Shown here: positions 1-7,781 of the stretch, one piece after another
Layout of the letters: every line of letters starts with the position of its first letter
How positions within the stretch are numbered: the first letter of the stretch is position 1
NCBI RefSeq assembly: GCF_019039035.1
Contig: NZ_JAHNZT010000034.1
Location: 27,052 to 91,051, forward strand
DNA: 64,000 nucleotides
Direction: 5' to 3'
From: Citreicoccus inhibens
Lineage (GTDB): Bacteria > Myxococcota > Myxococcia > Myxococcales > Myxococcaceae
Notes under the pieces: model-generated
Database searches by the model: none
Told to the model about the DNA's origin: nothing
What the model saw: only the letters and a program-made list of their open reading frames with translations
Position numbers and translations under genes: made by a program

Positions 1-702
1 CACCAGCGCGCCGTCCTCCAGCACGGGCTCGTCGCGCACCGAGCCGGGAGCGAGCAACAGCGGCACCCGCGTGTACGGCGCCAGCGCCACATAGCCGCGC
101 TCCAGCCCCAGCGAGCCCAGGTTGGTCACCACCACCGAGCCGAAGGGGTCCCGGGGCATGCCCACCGCGCGCAGGTCCACGTTCAGCCCGAACCAGACGA
201 AGGACAGCAGCCGCAGCGCCGGCCCCATCAGCCAGCCGGGGAGCCGAGAGGAGCGGCGCTTGCCTCGCTCGATGACGGCGTCGCGGCGGGCGCGGACCTG
301 GGACACGCGCGCCTCGAGCTGCTCGGCCATCGCCTCCAGCGACATCGCGTCCGCGCGGTGCACGGTGGCGGTGGTGAGGTCCACGCGGCCGGTGCCCTGG
401 GCGGGCTGCGCCACCATCACGCACACGCCCACGTCCCGGCGCTGCCACGGGCGGTTGCGGCGCAGCAGCACGTTCGCCTCGGGGTAGCGGGCGAGCGCGT
501 CCGCCGCGGCCTTGGCCACCAGGTGCGTCACCGTGAGGCGTGGACCCGAGTCCCTCCGCAGCGCGGCCATGAAGGCCAGCGCGCGCTCCATGCGGACCTC
601 CAACGACGCATACGCGCTGGGGTCGCGCGGCGTGCGCCACGTGCCCAGCGCGAGCTTGCGAAAGGCGCTGGGGGTCCGCGCCGGCTGGAGGTCCAGGTTC
701 AC
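1..702 (-). CDS. 2-oxoacid dehydrogenase acyltransferase-like protein (3' end outside the window)
   Basis: The minus-strand frame stays open from a GTG at 700-702 to the left window edge, about 234 codons. The upstream in-frame codons contain no ATG before a TAA, so GTG is the likely start. The visible protein begins MNLDLQPARTPSAFRKLALG and contains stretches such as VTHLVAKAAADALARYPEAN and FGSVVVTNLGSLGLERG. These are typical of the catalytic E2 domain of 2-oxoacid dehydrogenase complexes, a chloramphenicol-acetyltransferase-like fold. No lipoyl or peripheral-subunit-binding domain precedes this domain, so it is probably a stand-alone acyltransferase relative and not a true E2 subunit. The C-terminal part, where the family's HxxxDG motif would lie, is outside the window, so activity cannot be judged. 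It is transcribed away from the DUF1684 gene on the plus strand. Confidence 0.7.
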   Translation of the reverse strand, partial: MNLDLQPARTPSAFRKLALGTWRTPRDPSAYASLEVRMERALAFMAALRRDSGPRLTVTHLVAKAAADALARYPEANVLLRRNRPWQRRDVGVCVMVAQPAQGTGRVDLTTATVHRADAMSLEAMAEQLEARVSQVRARRDAVIERGKRRSSRLPGWLMGPALRLLSFVWFGLNVDLRAVGMPRDPFGSVVVTNLGSLGLERGYVALAPYTRVPLLLAPGSVRDEPVLEDGALV

Positions 703-807
703 GCTCGGCTCCGGGCCATCGCACGCCCGAGACTCCCCTGCAACCCACCTCCCGCCCTGTTAGACAGGGAGCCGCAGGCCGGTCCCTCTCGCTTCGAGGC
801 CCTTCCC

Positions 808-1731
808 ATGAGCCCCCTCGCCCTCGCTCTCGCCCTGTCCCTCCACGCCACCCCGCAGCCGCCCAAGAAGGCCCCGCCGCCTCCGGCCGCGAAGGCGGCG
901 GCCCCCGCGGAAGATGTCACCACGGCCACGCGCGCCTGGAACGAGAGCCGCATCCAGCGGCTGACGTCGGAGGATGGCTGGCTCACCCTGGTGGGCCTCT
1001 CGTGGCTGAAGGAGGGCGAGCAGACCGCCGGCTCCGCGCCGAACAGCGCCGTGCCGCTCCCCGCCTCCACGCCGGCCCGGGTGGGCACCTTCACGCGCAC
1101 GGGCGAGGCCGTCACCTTCCAGCCCGCGCCGGGCGTGACGCTCACGCGCAACGGCCTGCCATTCACCGGCGGGGCGCTCCAGTCGGACGCGAAGGGCGAG
1201 CCGGACGTGCTCAAGGTGGGCAGCGTCACGTTCCAGGTCATCAAGCGCGGGGACCGGTTGGGCGTGCGCGTGAAGGACTCGGAGGCCCCCACGCGCAAGG
1301 CGTTCCACGGCATCCCCGTGTATGAGCCGAGCGCCGCGTGGCGCGTGCAGGCGCGCCTGGAGCCCGCGGCCGCGCCCCACACGCTCGCCGTCCCCAACGT
1401 GCTGGGCATGGTGGAGGAGATGCCGTCGCCGGGCACGTTGGTGTTCACGGTGAACGGCAAGGAGTACCGCCTGATGCCCGTCATCGAGGAGGGCGCCAAC
1501 CAGCTCTTCATCATCTTCGCCGACGAGACCAACCGCGACACCACCTACGGCGCGGGCCGCTTCCTCTCCGCGGAGTTGCCGGACAAGGACGGACGCGTGA
1601 CGTTGGATTTCAATCGCGCGTACAACCCGCCCTGCGCGTTCACGCGCTTCGCCACCTGCCCGCTGCCGCCGCGTGGCAACCGGCTGGCCCTGCGCGTGGA
1701 GGCGGGCGAGAAGCGCGCGGGCGACCACTGA
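808..1731 (+). CDS. DUF1684 domain-containing exported protein
   Basis: The ATG at 808 begins a 307-residue protein. Its short hydrophobic N-terminus (MSPLALALALSLHATP) is followed by a Pro/Lys/Ala-rich linker, which looks like a weak signal peptide. The body has the features of the DUF1684 family: WNESRIQRLTSEDGWLTLVGLSWLKEG near residues 45-70, a GVRVKDSEAPTRKAFHGIPVYEP segment in the middle, and a C-terminal YNPPCAFTRFATCPLPPRGNRL motif with two conserved cysteines. Family function is unsettled. The reading frame stays open far upstream, but that part is antisense to the acyltransferase gene and reads as low-complexity Arg/Ala/Gly, so it is not coding. The gene is followed closely by the antiporter gene on the same strand. 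Confidence 0.85.
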   Translation: MSPLALALALSLHATPQPPKKAPPPPAAKAAAPAEDVTTATRAWNESRIQRLTSEDGWLTLVGLSWLKEGEQTAGSAPNSAVPLPASTPARVGTFTRTGEAVTFQPAPGVTLTRNGLPFTGGALQSDAKGEPDVLKVGSVTFQVIKRGDRLGVRVKDSEAPTRKAFHGIPVYEPSAAWRVQARLEPAAAPHTLAVPNVLGMVEEMPSPGTLVFTVNGKEYRLMPVIEEGANQLFIIFADETNRDTTYGAGRFLSAELPDKDGRVTLDFNRAYNPPCAFTRFATCPLPPRGNRLALRVEAGEKRAGDH

Positions 1732-1819
1732 CGGACACCGCGGGGGGCATCCGCCCGGCCGTGCGCTCGCGGAGGATTTGAGGGGTGCGCGGCGCGGCTC
1801 CATTTGAGACGCTGGGGCC

Positions 1820-3406
1820 GTGCTCCTCGAGATGCCCCTTCTCATTGGCCTCATGGTGGCGGCCATCGCGTTGGCCATCGCGGCCAAGCGCGTGCGCGTG
1901 CCCTACAACGTCGCGCTGGTCGTGGGCGGACTGCTCATCTCGGTGGGACACCTGCTGCCGGGCGTGCCCCCTCTGAATCCGGAGGTGGTGTTCCTGGTCT
2001 GCCTGCCGCTGCTCCTGTTCGAGGGCGGCATCACCGCGGACCTGGCGAGCATCCGCGCCAACGCCGCGCCCATCAGCCTCCTGTCCACGCTGGGCATGGT
2101 GCTGGCCATTGGCGCGACGGGCGGCATGCTCCACGCGCTGGTGGGCCTGGACTGGGGCCCCGCGCTGCTGCTGGGCGCCATCCTGTCCGTCACGGACACC
2201 GTCTCCATCCTCTACGCGTTCCGCAAGGCGCCGGTGCCCGCGCGGCTGTCCGGAATCGTGCAGGGCGAGAGCCTCTTCAACGACGGCACCGCGCTGGTGG
2301 CGTACTCGGCCATCGCGGCGGTGGTGGCGGGAGGCGCGCCGCCCACGCTGGCGTCCATGGGCGCGCGCATGGTGCTGGCGTCCATGGGCGGCGCCGTGGT
2401 GGGCCTGTCCCTGGGCATGCTGGGCGCGTTCATCATCCGCCGCACCGAGGAGCCGCTGGCGGACATCATGGTGACCACGGCCGTGGCGCTCGCCTCGTAC
2501 GTGCTCGCCGAGCAGCTGCACCTGTCCGGCGCCATCTCCGCCGTCACCTCGGGCCTCGCGGTGGGCGTGACGTTGCATCGCGACGTGACGCCGCAGAGCC
2601 AGCTCTCCATCCACACCTTCTGGGAGTACGTCGCCTTCGGGGTGAACACCTTCCTGTTCCTCTCCGTGGGGCTCACCACGCACCCCGGCGACCTGCGCGG
2701 CTATCTGCCCGGGGTGGGGCTGGCGGTGCTCAGCGTCTTCGTGGGGCGCGCGGTGGGCGTGTACATCCCCTTCCTCTTGCTGCGCTGGCTGCGGCCCGCG
2801 GAGAGCATCCCGCCGCGCTGGCAGCACGTCTTCCTGGTGGGCAACATCAAGGGCGCGCTGTCCATCGGTCTGGCGCTGGGCATGCCCGAGTCCACGCCCT
2901 CGCGCGAGCAGCTCGTGGCGCTCTCGTTCGGCGTCACGCTGGTGTCGCTGGTGGGCCAGGGCCTGCTCCTGACGGGCGCGCTCAAGAAGCTGGGCCTCAT
3001 CCAAGAGGACGCGGTGGCGCTGGCCATGGCGGAGCAGCGCGGAAGGCTCATCGCGAGCCGCGCGGCGCACGTGGAGCTGGAGGCGCTGCACTCGCAGGGG
3101 CTGCTGCCGCGCGGGGCCTATGAGCACCTGCGCAGCGAGTACCAGGTGAACATCGCGCGCGCGGAGCGGGAGCTGCGCCGAATCGGGGAGCAGCACCTCG
3201 CGGAGGGCGCGCGTGACTTGCTGGCCATGCGCCGGCGGCTCATCGACGCGGAGCGCACCGCGCTTCAGGGCGCGCGGCGCAACGGGCTCATCCCCGAGGC
3301 CACCGCGGAGCACATGCTCGGGCAGCTCGACGAGCGCATCCTGGATTTGGAGCACGTGCTGCGCGGCCGCGCGGACTCGGACACTCAGAAGGAGCACGCG
3401 TCATGA
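1820..3406 (+). CDS. Na+(or K+)/H+ antiporter, CPA1 (NhaP) family
   Basis: This is a 528-residue inner-membrane protein that starts with GTG at 1820; an ATG four codons later is the alternative. The first 385 or so residues are a run of hydrophobic helices with CPA1 landmarks: LLFEGGITADL, AILSVTDTVSI (the TD pair of the ion-binding region) and GESLFNDGTALVAY (the ND motif). The last 140 residues are a hydrophilic, helical cytoplasmic tail rich in Arg, Glu and Leu, probably regulatory. The family exchanges Na+ or K+ for H+ and controls pH and volume. The stop codon overlaps the start of the next gene by four bases (ATGA), so the two are translationally coupled and probably form one transport unit with a ligand-sensing regulator. 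Confidence 0.9.
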   Translation: MLLEMPLLIGLMVAAIALAIAAKRVRVPYNVALVVGGLLISVGHLLPGVPPLNPEVVFLVCLPLLLFEGGITADLASIRANAAPISLLSTLGMVLAIGATGGMLHALVGLDWGPALLLGAILSVTDTVSILYAFRKAPVPARLSGIVQGESLFNDGTALVAYSAIAAVVAGGAPPTLASMGARMVLASMGGAVVGLSLGMLGAFIIRRTEEPLADIMVTTAVALASYVLAEQLHLSGAISAVTSGLAVGVTLHRDVTPQSQLSIHTFWEYVAFGVNTFLFLSVGLTTHPGDLRGYLPGVGLAVLSVFVGRAVGVYIPFLLLRWLRPAESIPPRWQHVFLVGNIKGALSIGLALGMPESTPSREQLVALSFGVTLVSLVGQGLLLTGALKKLGLIQEDAVALAMAEQRGRLIASRAAHVELEALHSQGLLPRGAYEHLRSEYQVNIARAERELRRIGEQHLAEGARDLLAMRRRLIDAERTALQGARRNGLIPEATAEHMLGQLDERILDLEHVLRGRADSDTQKEHAS

Positions 3407-4539
3407 GGATTGTCATCGCGGGGGGCGGCCGGGTGGGCAGCGTGCTGGCCGCGCGGCTGGTGGATGAGCAGCACGCGGTGACGGTCATCGAGCGGGACCC
3501 GGCCACGTGTGCCCGCCTCTTCGAGGAGGTGGGCGTGGTGACGGTGTGCGGGGACGCCACCAACCCCAAGACCCTGGAGGCCGCGGGCATCGGGGCGGCG
3601 GACATCGCGGCGGGCGTGCTGGCGCGCGACTCGGAGAACCTGGCGTTCGCGATGCTGGCGCGCTCCGTGTCCAGCGCGCGCGTCATGGTGCGCATGCTGG
3701 ACACCAGCTACCGCGAGGCCTACCGCATGGCGGGCGTGAAGGAGCTGGTGGCCGAGGCGGAAGTGGTGGTGGCGAAGATGACCACCGCCATCGACTTTCC
3801 GCAGGTGGCGGGCTCGCTGCCGCTGACGAGCGGCGACGCGCTCCTCTTCGAGCTGACCATCCCCGCGCGCGCCGGAGTGGCCGGGCAGACGGTGGCGCAG
3901 GTGCGCGCGACGGCGGGTTTTCCTCGCGAGTGCATCTTCATCGCGCTGTTGGATCCGGACGGCCAGACGGCGCTCCCGGAGGGCAGCACGGTGCTGCGCG
4001 GCGGCCACACCGCCATCCTGGTGGCGCGCCGGGCGCAAGTGGCGCAAGCGGTGGAGTTCCTCACCTACGAGCCCGCGCAGGGCACCGGCGTGACGTCCTC
4101 GCTGGCGCAGACGCTGCGCAAGGTGGACTTCCTCACCCCGCTCAGCGACGACGAAGTGGAGGCCGTGGCGCGCGGCGCCGAGTTCCTCCCCAAGGCCGCG
4201 GGCGAGCAGATCTTCCACCAGGGCGACGCGGGCGAGACGTTCTACGTCGTGCTCACCGGGGAGGTGGCGCTCAAGGACAACGTGGGCCAGACGGTGTCCA
4301 CCGTGTCCGCGGGAGGATTCTTCGGCGAGCTGGCCCTGCTCACCGGAGAGCCGCGCACGGCCACCGCCGTGGCGTCCACCACCTGCGAGCTGGCCGCGGT
4401 GGGACGCGAGGACTTCCGAGGCGTGGTGATGGCCAACCCCTCGGTGGCGCTGGAGATGAGCCGCATCCTGGGCCAGCGCCTGACGCGCGCGCAGAGCAAC
4501 GCGCCTCCCACGAAGCGCCGCGGCCTGTTCGGCCGCTGA
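3403..4539 (+). CDS. TrkA-N/TrkA-C protein fused to a cyclic nucleotide-binding domain
   Basis: This 378-residue protein has three parts. Residues 1-120 are a Rossmann NAD-binding TrkA-N (RCK) domain (MRIVIAGGGRVGSVLAARL, with IERDP closing the second strand). Residues 135-215 are a TrkA-C-like ligand domain. Residues 240-365 are a cyclic nucleotide-binding beta-roll (EQIFHQGDAGETFYVVLTGE, GGFFGELALLTGEPRTATA). The canonical phosphate-binding cassette FGExALxxxxxRxAT is intact, so real nucleotide binding is plausible. The start overlaps the antiporter stop by four bases. TrkA-N proteins gate K+ transporters and channels; the fusion suggests that the upstream antiporter is controlled both by a nicotinamide nucleotide and by cAMP, cGMP or a similar ligand. 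That regulatory link is inferred from gene order. Confidence 0.88.
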   Translation: MRIVIAGGGRVGSVLAARLVDEQHAVTVIERDPATCARLFEEVGVVTVCGDATNPKTLEAAGIGAADIAAGVLARDSENLAFAMLARSVSSARVMVRMLDTSYREAYRMAGVKELVAEAEVVVAKMTTAIDFPQVAGSLPLTSGDALLFELTIPARAGVAGQTVAQVRATAGFPRECIFIALLDPDGQTALPEGSTVLRGGHTAILVARRAQVAQAVEFLTYEPAQGTGVTSSLAQTLRKVDFLTPLSDDEVEAVARGAEFLPKAAGEQIFHQGDAGETFYVVLTGEVALKDNVGQTVSTVSAGGFFGELALLTGEPRTATAVASTTCELAAVGREDFRGVVMANPSVALEMSRILGQRLTRAQSNAPPTKRRGLFGR

Positions 4540-4738
4540 CGCGAAGCAGAGCGCCGCGCGCCTCGTCCAAGACGCTCCAACGCGCGGCGCAGCGCCGGCC
4601 CACACGGGTCGACGCAGGCCCTGAACCGGCAGCGCCCTCGGGTGCCCTGCTGTCGCGCGTGCGCGGCGACACGGGCGGGAGCAGCCGCCCGGTCATCGCC
4701 GGATGCGCGGATGCATGCGCCCGACTGTCGGCGCGGGC
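4540..4738. terminator. Convergent intergenic region with a strong 10-bp inverted repeat
   Basis: These 199 bases lie between two genes that point at each other. Just after the antiporter-regulator stop codon there is a perfect inverted repeat: GCGCCGCGCG at 4551-4560 and CGCGCGGCGC at 4581-4590, separated by 20 bases. No T-run follows it, so this is a candidate termination or RNA-stability hairpin of the U-less type and not a classical intrinsic terminator. Nothing else coding was seen here. Confidence 0.4.
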
Positions 4739-5908
4739 TCAGGCGCCGAGCTGTTCGAGCAACTGGGCCGCCTGCGCCTGGATGTCGCTGTCACCCAGCG
4801 CCTGGGCTTGCCGTGCGTGGCGGGCCGCGGTGACAGCGTCCACCGACTGCGTGGCCCGCGCGAGGTTCAGGTGCGTGCCCGCGTCCCGAGGATGCGCCGC
4901 CAGCGCTCGCTCCAACACCGGCAGGGCCAGCGCGTGCGCGTTCTCCGCCATCAGGAGCGCCGCGAGGTCATTGGCGGGGCCCAGCTCGCGCGGCACGGCG
5001 CTCACGACCTCCTCCAGCAGCGAGCGGGCCATGTCGCGCTCACCGAGCGCCGTGCACACCTGCGCCAGCGCGTGACGCACCTGCCAGCTCGACGGTGAAC
5101 CCTGGAGCGCCTCGGCGAAGAGGGCCTTGGCCTCCGCGCCCTGGCCCGCGCTCATCATCGCCACGCCGTGCAGGTAGACGTAGTTGACGTTGGTGGGCTC
5201 CAGGCGCCGCAGCTCCAGCACCGCGCGCTTGGCCCCATCCGGGCTGCCCGCGGCGAGGTACAGCTTGAAGAGGTCCTCCAGGGCCGCGCGCTGCGTGGCG
5301 CCCTGCGCCTTGTCCAACACCTGCGTCGCCGTCTGGAGCGCGAGCCCCACGTCGCCCCGCGCCGCGTGCGCTCGCGACAACATGAGCAGCGGCATGGCCT
5401 CCTGGGGCGCCAGCTCCGAGGCCTTCTGGAAGTGCGTCACGGCGGACAGCAGGTCCCCGGACTGCATCCCGATGCGCCCCAGCTCGAAGTGGGTGTGAGC
5501 GCTGCCCGGCACCACCTCCAGCGCGGACGCGAAGGCGGCCCGAGCGCCCGCCAGGTCCCCCCGCTCGAAGAGGAGCGAGCCCAGGTTGAAGCGCTCGAAG
5601 TAGCCCGCGTCCGGCGCGGCGGCCAGCACCTTGAGGGCCTCCAGCGCCTCGGCGTTGCCCGCCTGGGCGCGCAGCATGGCCAGGTGCCCCTGCCCCTCCA
5701 CGTGGTCCGGCTTGACCTTCAGGAGCCTCAGGACGGCGGCCTCGGCCTCGGCGGCGGCCCCGGTGCTCAGGTGCGTGCGCACGAGCCCCAGGAGACAATC
5801 CACGTCGTGGGGGTCGATGGAGAGGCCCTTCTGGAAGGCCTTCACGGCCTCCTGGGGCACACCCATCTGCAAGAGCCGGCCACCTTCGCGCGCGTGCATC
5901 GATGCCAT
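4739..5908 (-). CDS. Tetratricopeptide repeat protein
   Basis: A 389-residue soluble protein built almost entirely of about ten TPR helix-turn-helix units. Typical repeat cores include LLQMGVPQEAVKAFQKGLSIDP near the N-terminus, LGSLLFERGDLAGARAAFASALEV and LGRIGMQSGDLLSAVTHFQKASEL. There is no signal peptide, transmembrane segment or enzymatic domain, so it is probably a cytoplasmic scaffold. The start at MASMHAREGG is the first in-frame ATG; an internal ATG two codons later is also possible. It lies 72 bases downstream of the aldehyde dehydrogenase gene on the same strand and may be co-transcribed with it. The partner cannot be told from the sequence. Confidence 0.85.
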   Translation of the reverse strand: MASMHAREGGRLLQMGVPQEAVKAFQKGLSIDPHDVDCLLGLVRTHLSTGAAAEAEAAVLRLLKVKPDHVEGQGHLAMLRAQAGNAEALEALKVLAAAPDAGYFERFNLGSLLFERGDLAGARAAFASALEVVPGSAHTHFELGRIGMQSGDLLSAVTHFQKASELAPQEAMPLLMLSRAHAARGDVGLALQTATQVLDKAQGATQRAALEDLFKLYLAAGSPDGAKRAVLELRRLEPTNVNYVYLHGVAMMSAGQGAEAKALFAEALQGSPSSWQVRHALAQVCTALGERDMARSLLEEVVSAVPRELGPANDLAALLMAENAHALALPVLERALAAHPRDAGTHLNLARATQSVDAVTAARHARQAQALGDSDIQAQAAQLLEQLGA

Positions 5909-5980
5909 GCCGCGATACCTACCACGCTCCCGCCGCGCCGCTCACTCGGCGGCGCGGGTCCAGGCCGCTTCACCCGCCCC

Positions 5981-7717
5981 TCACACCCGGAGCGCGGCGG
6001 CGGCGATGCCCGGCACCTTCAGCCACGAGGGCCCCAGCTCGAATTGGACCAGCCGACGCCCCAGGTCGAGCGCCCCGCGGTGCCCCGGCACCCAGGGCGG
6101 GGGCGGCAGGTTCGTCAGGGGCGCGCGCAGCACCGCCTTCTCGATGTCCTCCAGCATCAGCGTGTTGTGCACCCAGCCCAGCCCGCTCTGGATGTCCTGG
6201 GGCGTGGACGAGGGGTGGCCGCCCCAGGGCAGGCTGCCCAGCACGTAGCCCGCGGCCGGCCACGTGTTGATGGCCACCGTGCCGTAGCGCAGCTCGCGCA
6301 CCGCGCGCTCCACCGCGGCCCGGGCGCGCGCGTCCTGAAGGGTCTTCGGGTGGACGATGAGCGTCGCGTTGAGGGTGCCCCAGACCTTCTCGTTCAGGAA
6401 GGGCACCGCCGCGTCCAGGAAGGCCACCGGGTCATCGCCCCCGGGCAGGCCCGTCTCGGACAGCACGGTGCACCAGGGCTCCTGGCGGAAGACGCGGTCA
6501 TCCAGGTGGCTTGGGTCCACGCCGGGAATCAGCGCGTAGGGCAGCTCGCCCTCGCCCGCCGAGCCCACCAGCCGCAGGCCGCTGCGCCCCTCGGTGAACT
6601 GCCTCCAGCGCTGGTCGGCGCCGGGGTAGTACGCGCGGCGCACGGCGGCGCGGCCCAGACCCGCCTGGATGCCGTCCACCAGCGGTCCCCGCTTCGCCCA
6701 CCCCGCGGGCTGCACCAGCAGCTTGGCCGCGTTGCAGTTGAACGACGCGTTGTTGGACACCATGCCGGCGATGTCGTTCGCCTGGAAGCGCAGCTCACCG
6801 TCGGAGTACGGGCCGGGCACCACCACCACGGGGGACACGTTGCCCAGCTCGCTGGACATGGGCTTCCTGAGCAGCGGCTCGTTGCGCGCGCGCCGCGCGT
6901 CGGACTCGGGCCCGGGAGGTCCCCACACGAGCGCGTCGTGCGTCCGGTCGCTCCCGGTGATGTGCACCTCGTCCACCGCCGCGTGGTGCACCAGCGCCGC
7001 GCCCTCTTCCGCGCCGCCATACACCACGGCGAAGACGTCCTGGTTCGTCAGGACGGAGAAGGCCTCCTCCAGGAAGGGCCCGAGGTAGCCATTCACCGGG
7101 TTCATCTTGAGCACGCACGCGGTGCCCTCGACGAAGAGCTTGTAGAGGCAGTCCAGCGGCGGGATGGAGTTGACGTTGCCCGCCCCCAGCACCGCGCACA
7201 CCCGGCCGCCGTGCGGCTTTCGGTAGAACGAAGCCTGGTGCTCGCGCAGGTTGTCCGCGGTGACACCCGGCTGGAAGTACACCTCGCCCACGTTGCGCGG
7301 CAGGAGCATCCCGTCGAGCGCGTTCATCGGGTACACGCGCGCGGCGAGCCGCCCGTCATCCAGCGTCCGCAGCCGCGAACGGGGGATGACGGGCGCGCCG
7401 TGCCGCTGGACGTCCTTCAGCGAGTCCACGAGCTGGCGCAGGTTGCGCAGCACCGGCAGCGGGCCGGAGAGCCACTCCTCTCCGGCCAGGGGACTCGCGG
7501 GGTCGATGCCCTTGGCCTCGCACGCCGCGCGCACGCTCCGCTCGGCGATGACGCCGTAGGCGCGGCGCAGCTCTTCCAGCAGGGCGATCTTCTCCTTCAG
7601 GCCGCGCTTCACCCACGCGCGCGAGCCCTCCTGGACTCGGCGCACCACGGTTTCGAGTGCCTGACTGGAAGTGGACCGCGGAACGGCGACGGACATGGTG
7701 ACGACCTCCGACGGCAT
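5981..7717 (-). CDS. Aldehyde dehydrogenase family protein
   Basis: A 578-residue protein of the NAD(P)-dependent aldehyde dehydrogenase superfamily. The Rossmann-like part carries VLGAGNVNSIPPLDCLYKLF (about 176-195) and VHITGSDRTHDALVWG (about 251-266). The general-base Glu is probably Glu290 in SSELGNVSPVVVV and the catalytic Cys is probably Cys328 in NNASFNCNAAKLLVQ. The usual ELGGxSP and GQxC motifs appear here as ELGNVSP and FNC, so it belongs to a divergent branch. It is longer than the usual 480-500 residues, with extra N-terminal sequence. A second ATG seven codons in (MSVAVP, start 7696) is an alternative start. The substrate cannot be assigned. Confidence 0.85.
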   Translation of the reverse strand: MPSEVVTMSVAVPRSTSSQALETVVRRVQEGSRAWVKRGLKEKIALLEELRRAYGVIAERSVRAACEAKGIDPASPLAGEEWLSGPLPVLRNLRQLVDSLKDVQRHGAPVIPRSRLRTLDDGRLAARVYPMNALDGMLLPRNVGEVYFQPGVTADNLREHQASFYRKPHGGRVCAVLGAGNVNSIPPLDCLYKLFVEGTACVLKMNPVNGYLGPFLEEAFSVLTNQDVFAVVYGGAEEGAALVHHAAVDEVHITGSDRTHDALVWGPPGPESDARRARNEPLLRKPMSSELGNVSPVVVVPGPYSDGELRFQANDIAGMVSNNASFNCNAAKLLVQPAGWAKRGPLVDGIQAGLGRAAVRRAYYPGADQRWRQFTEGRSGLRLVGSAGEGELPYALIPGVDPSHLDDRVFRQEPWCTVLSETGLPGGDDPVAFLDAAVPFLNEKVWGTLNATLIVHPKTLQDARARAAVERAVRELRYGTVAINTWPAAGYVLGSLPWGGHPSSTPQDIQSGLGWVHNTLMLEDIEKAVLRAPLTNLPPPPWVPGHRGALDLGRRLVQFELGPSWLKVPGIAAAALRV

Positions 7718-7781
7718 GGGGCTCTCCCGAAGGTATAGGAGATGCCCGCGTCGGGCGTCACGGGGTTGCGTGACTTCGTCG

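Noticed and set aside
5168..7738. An 856-codon open frame on the plus strand
   Set aside because: It is antisense to the TPR and aldehyde dehydrogenase genes, and its product is low-complexity His/Gln/Arg/Val without any domain.
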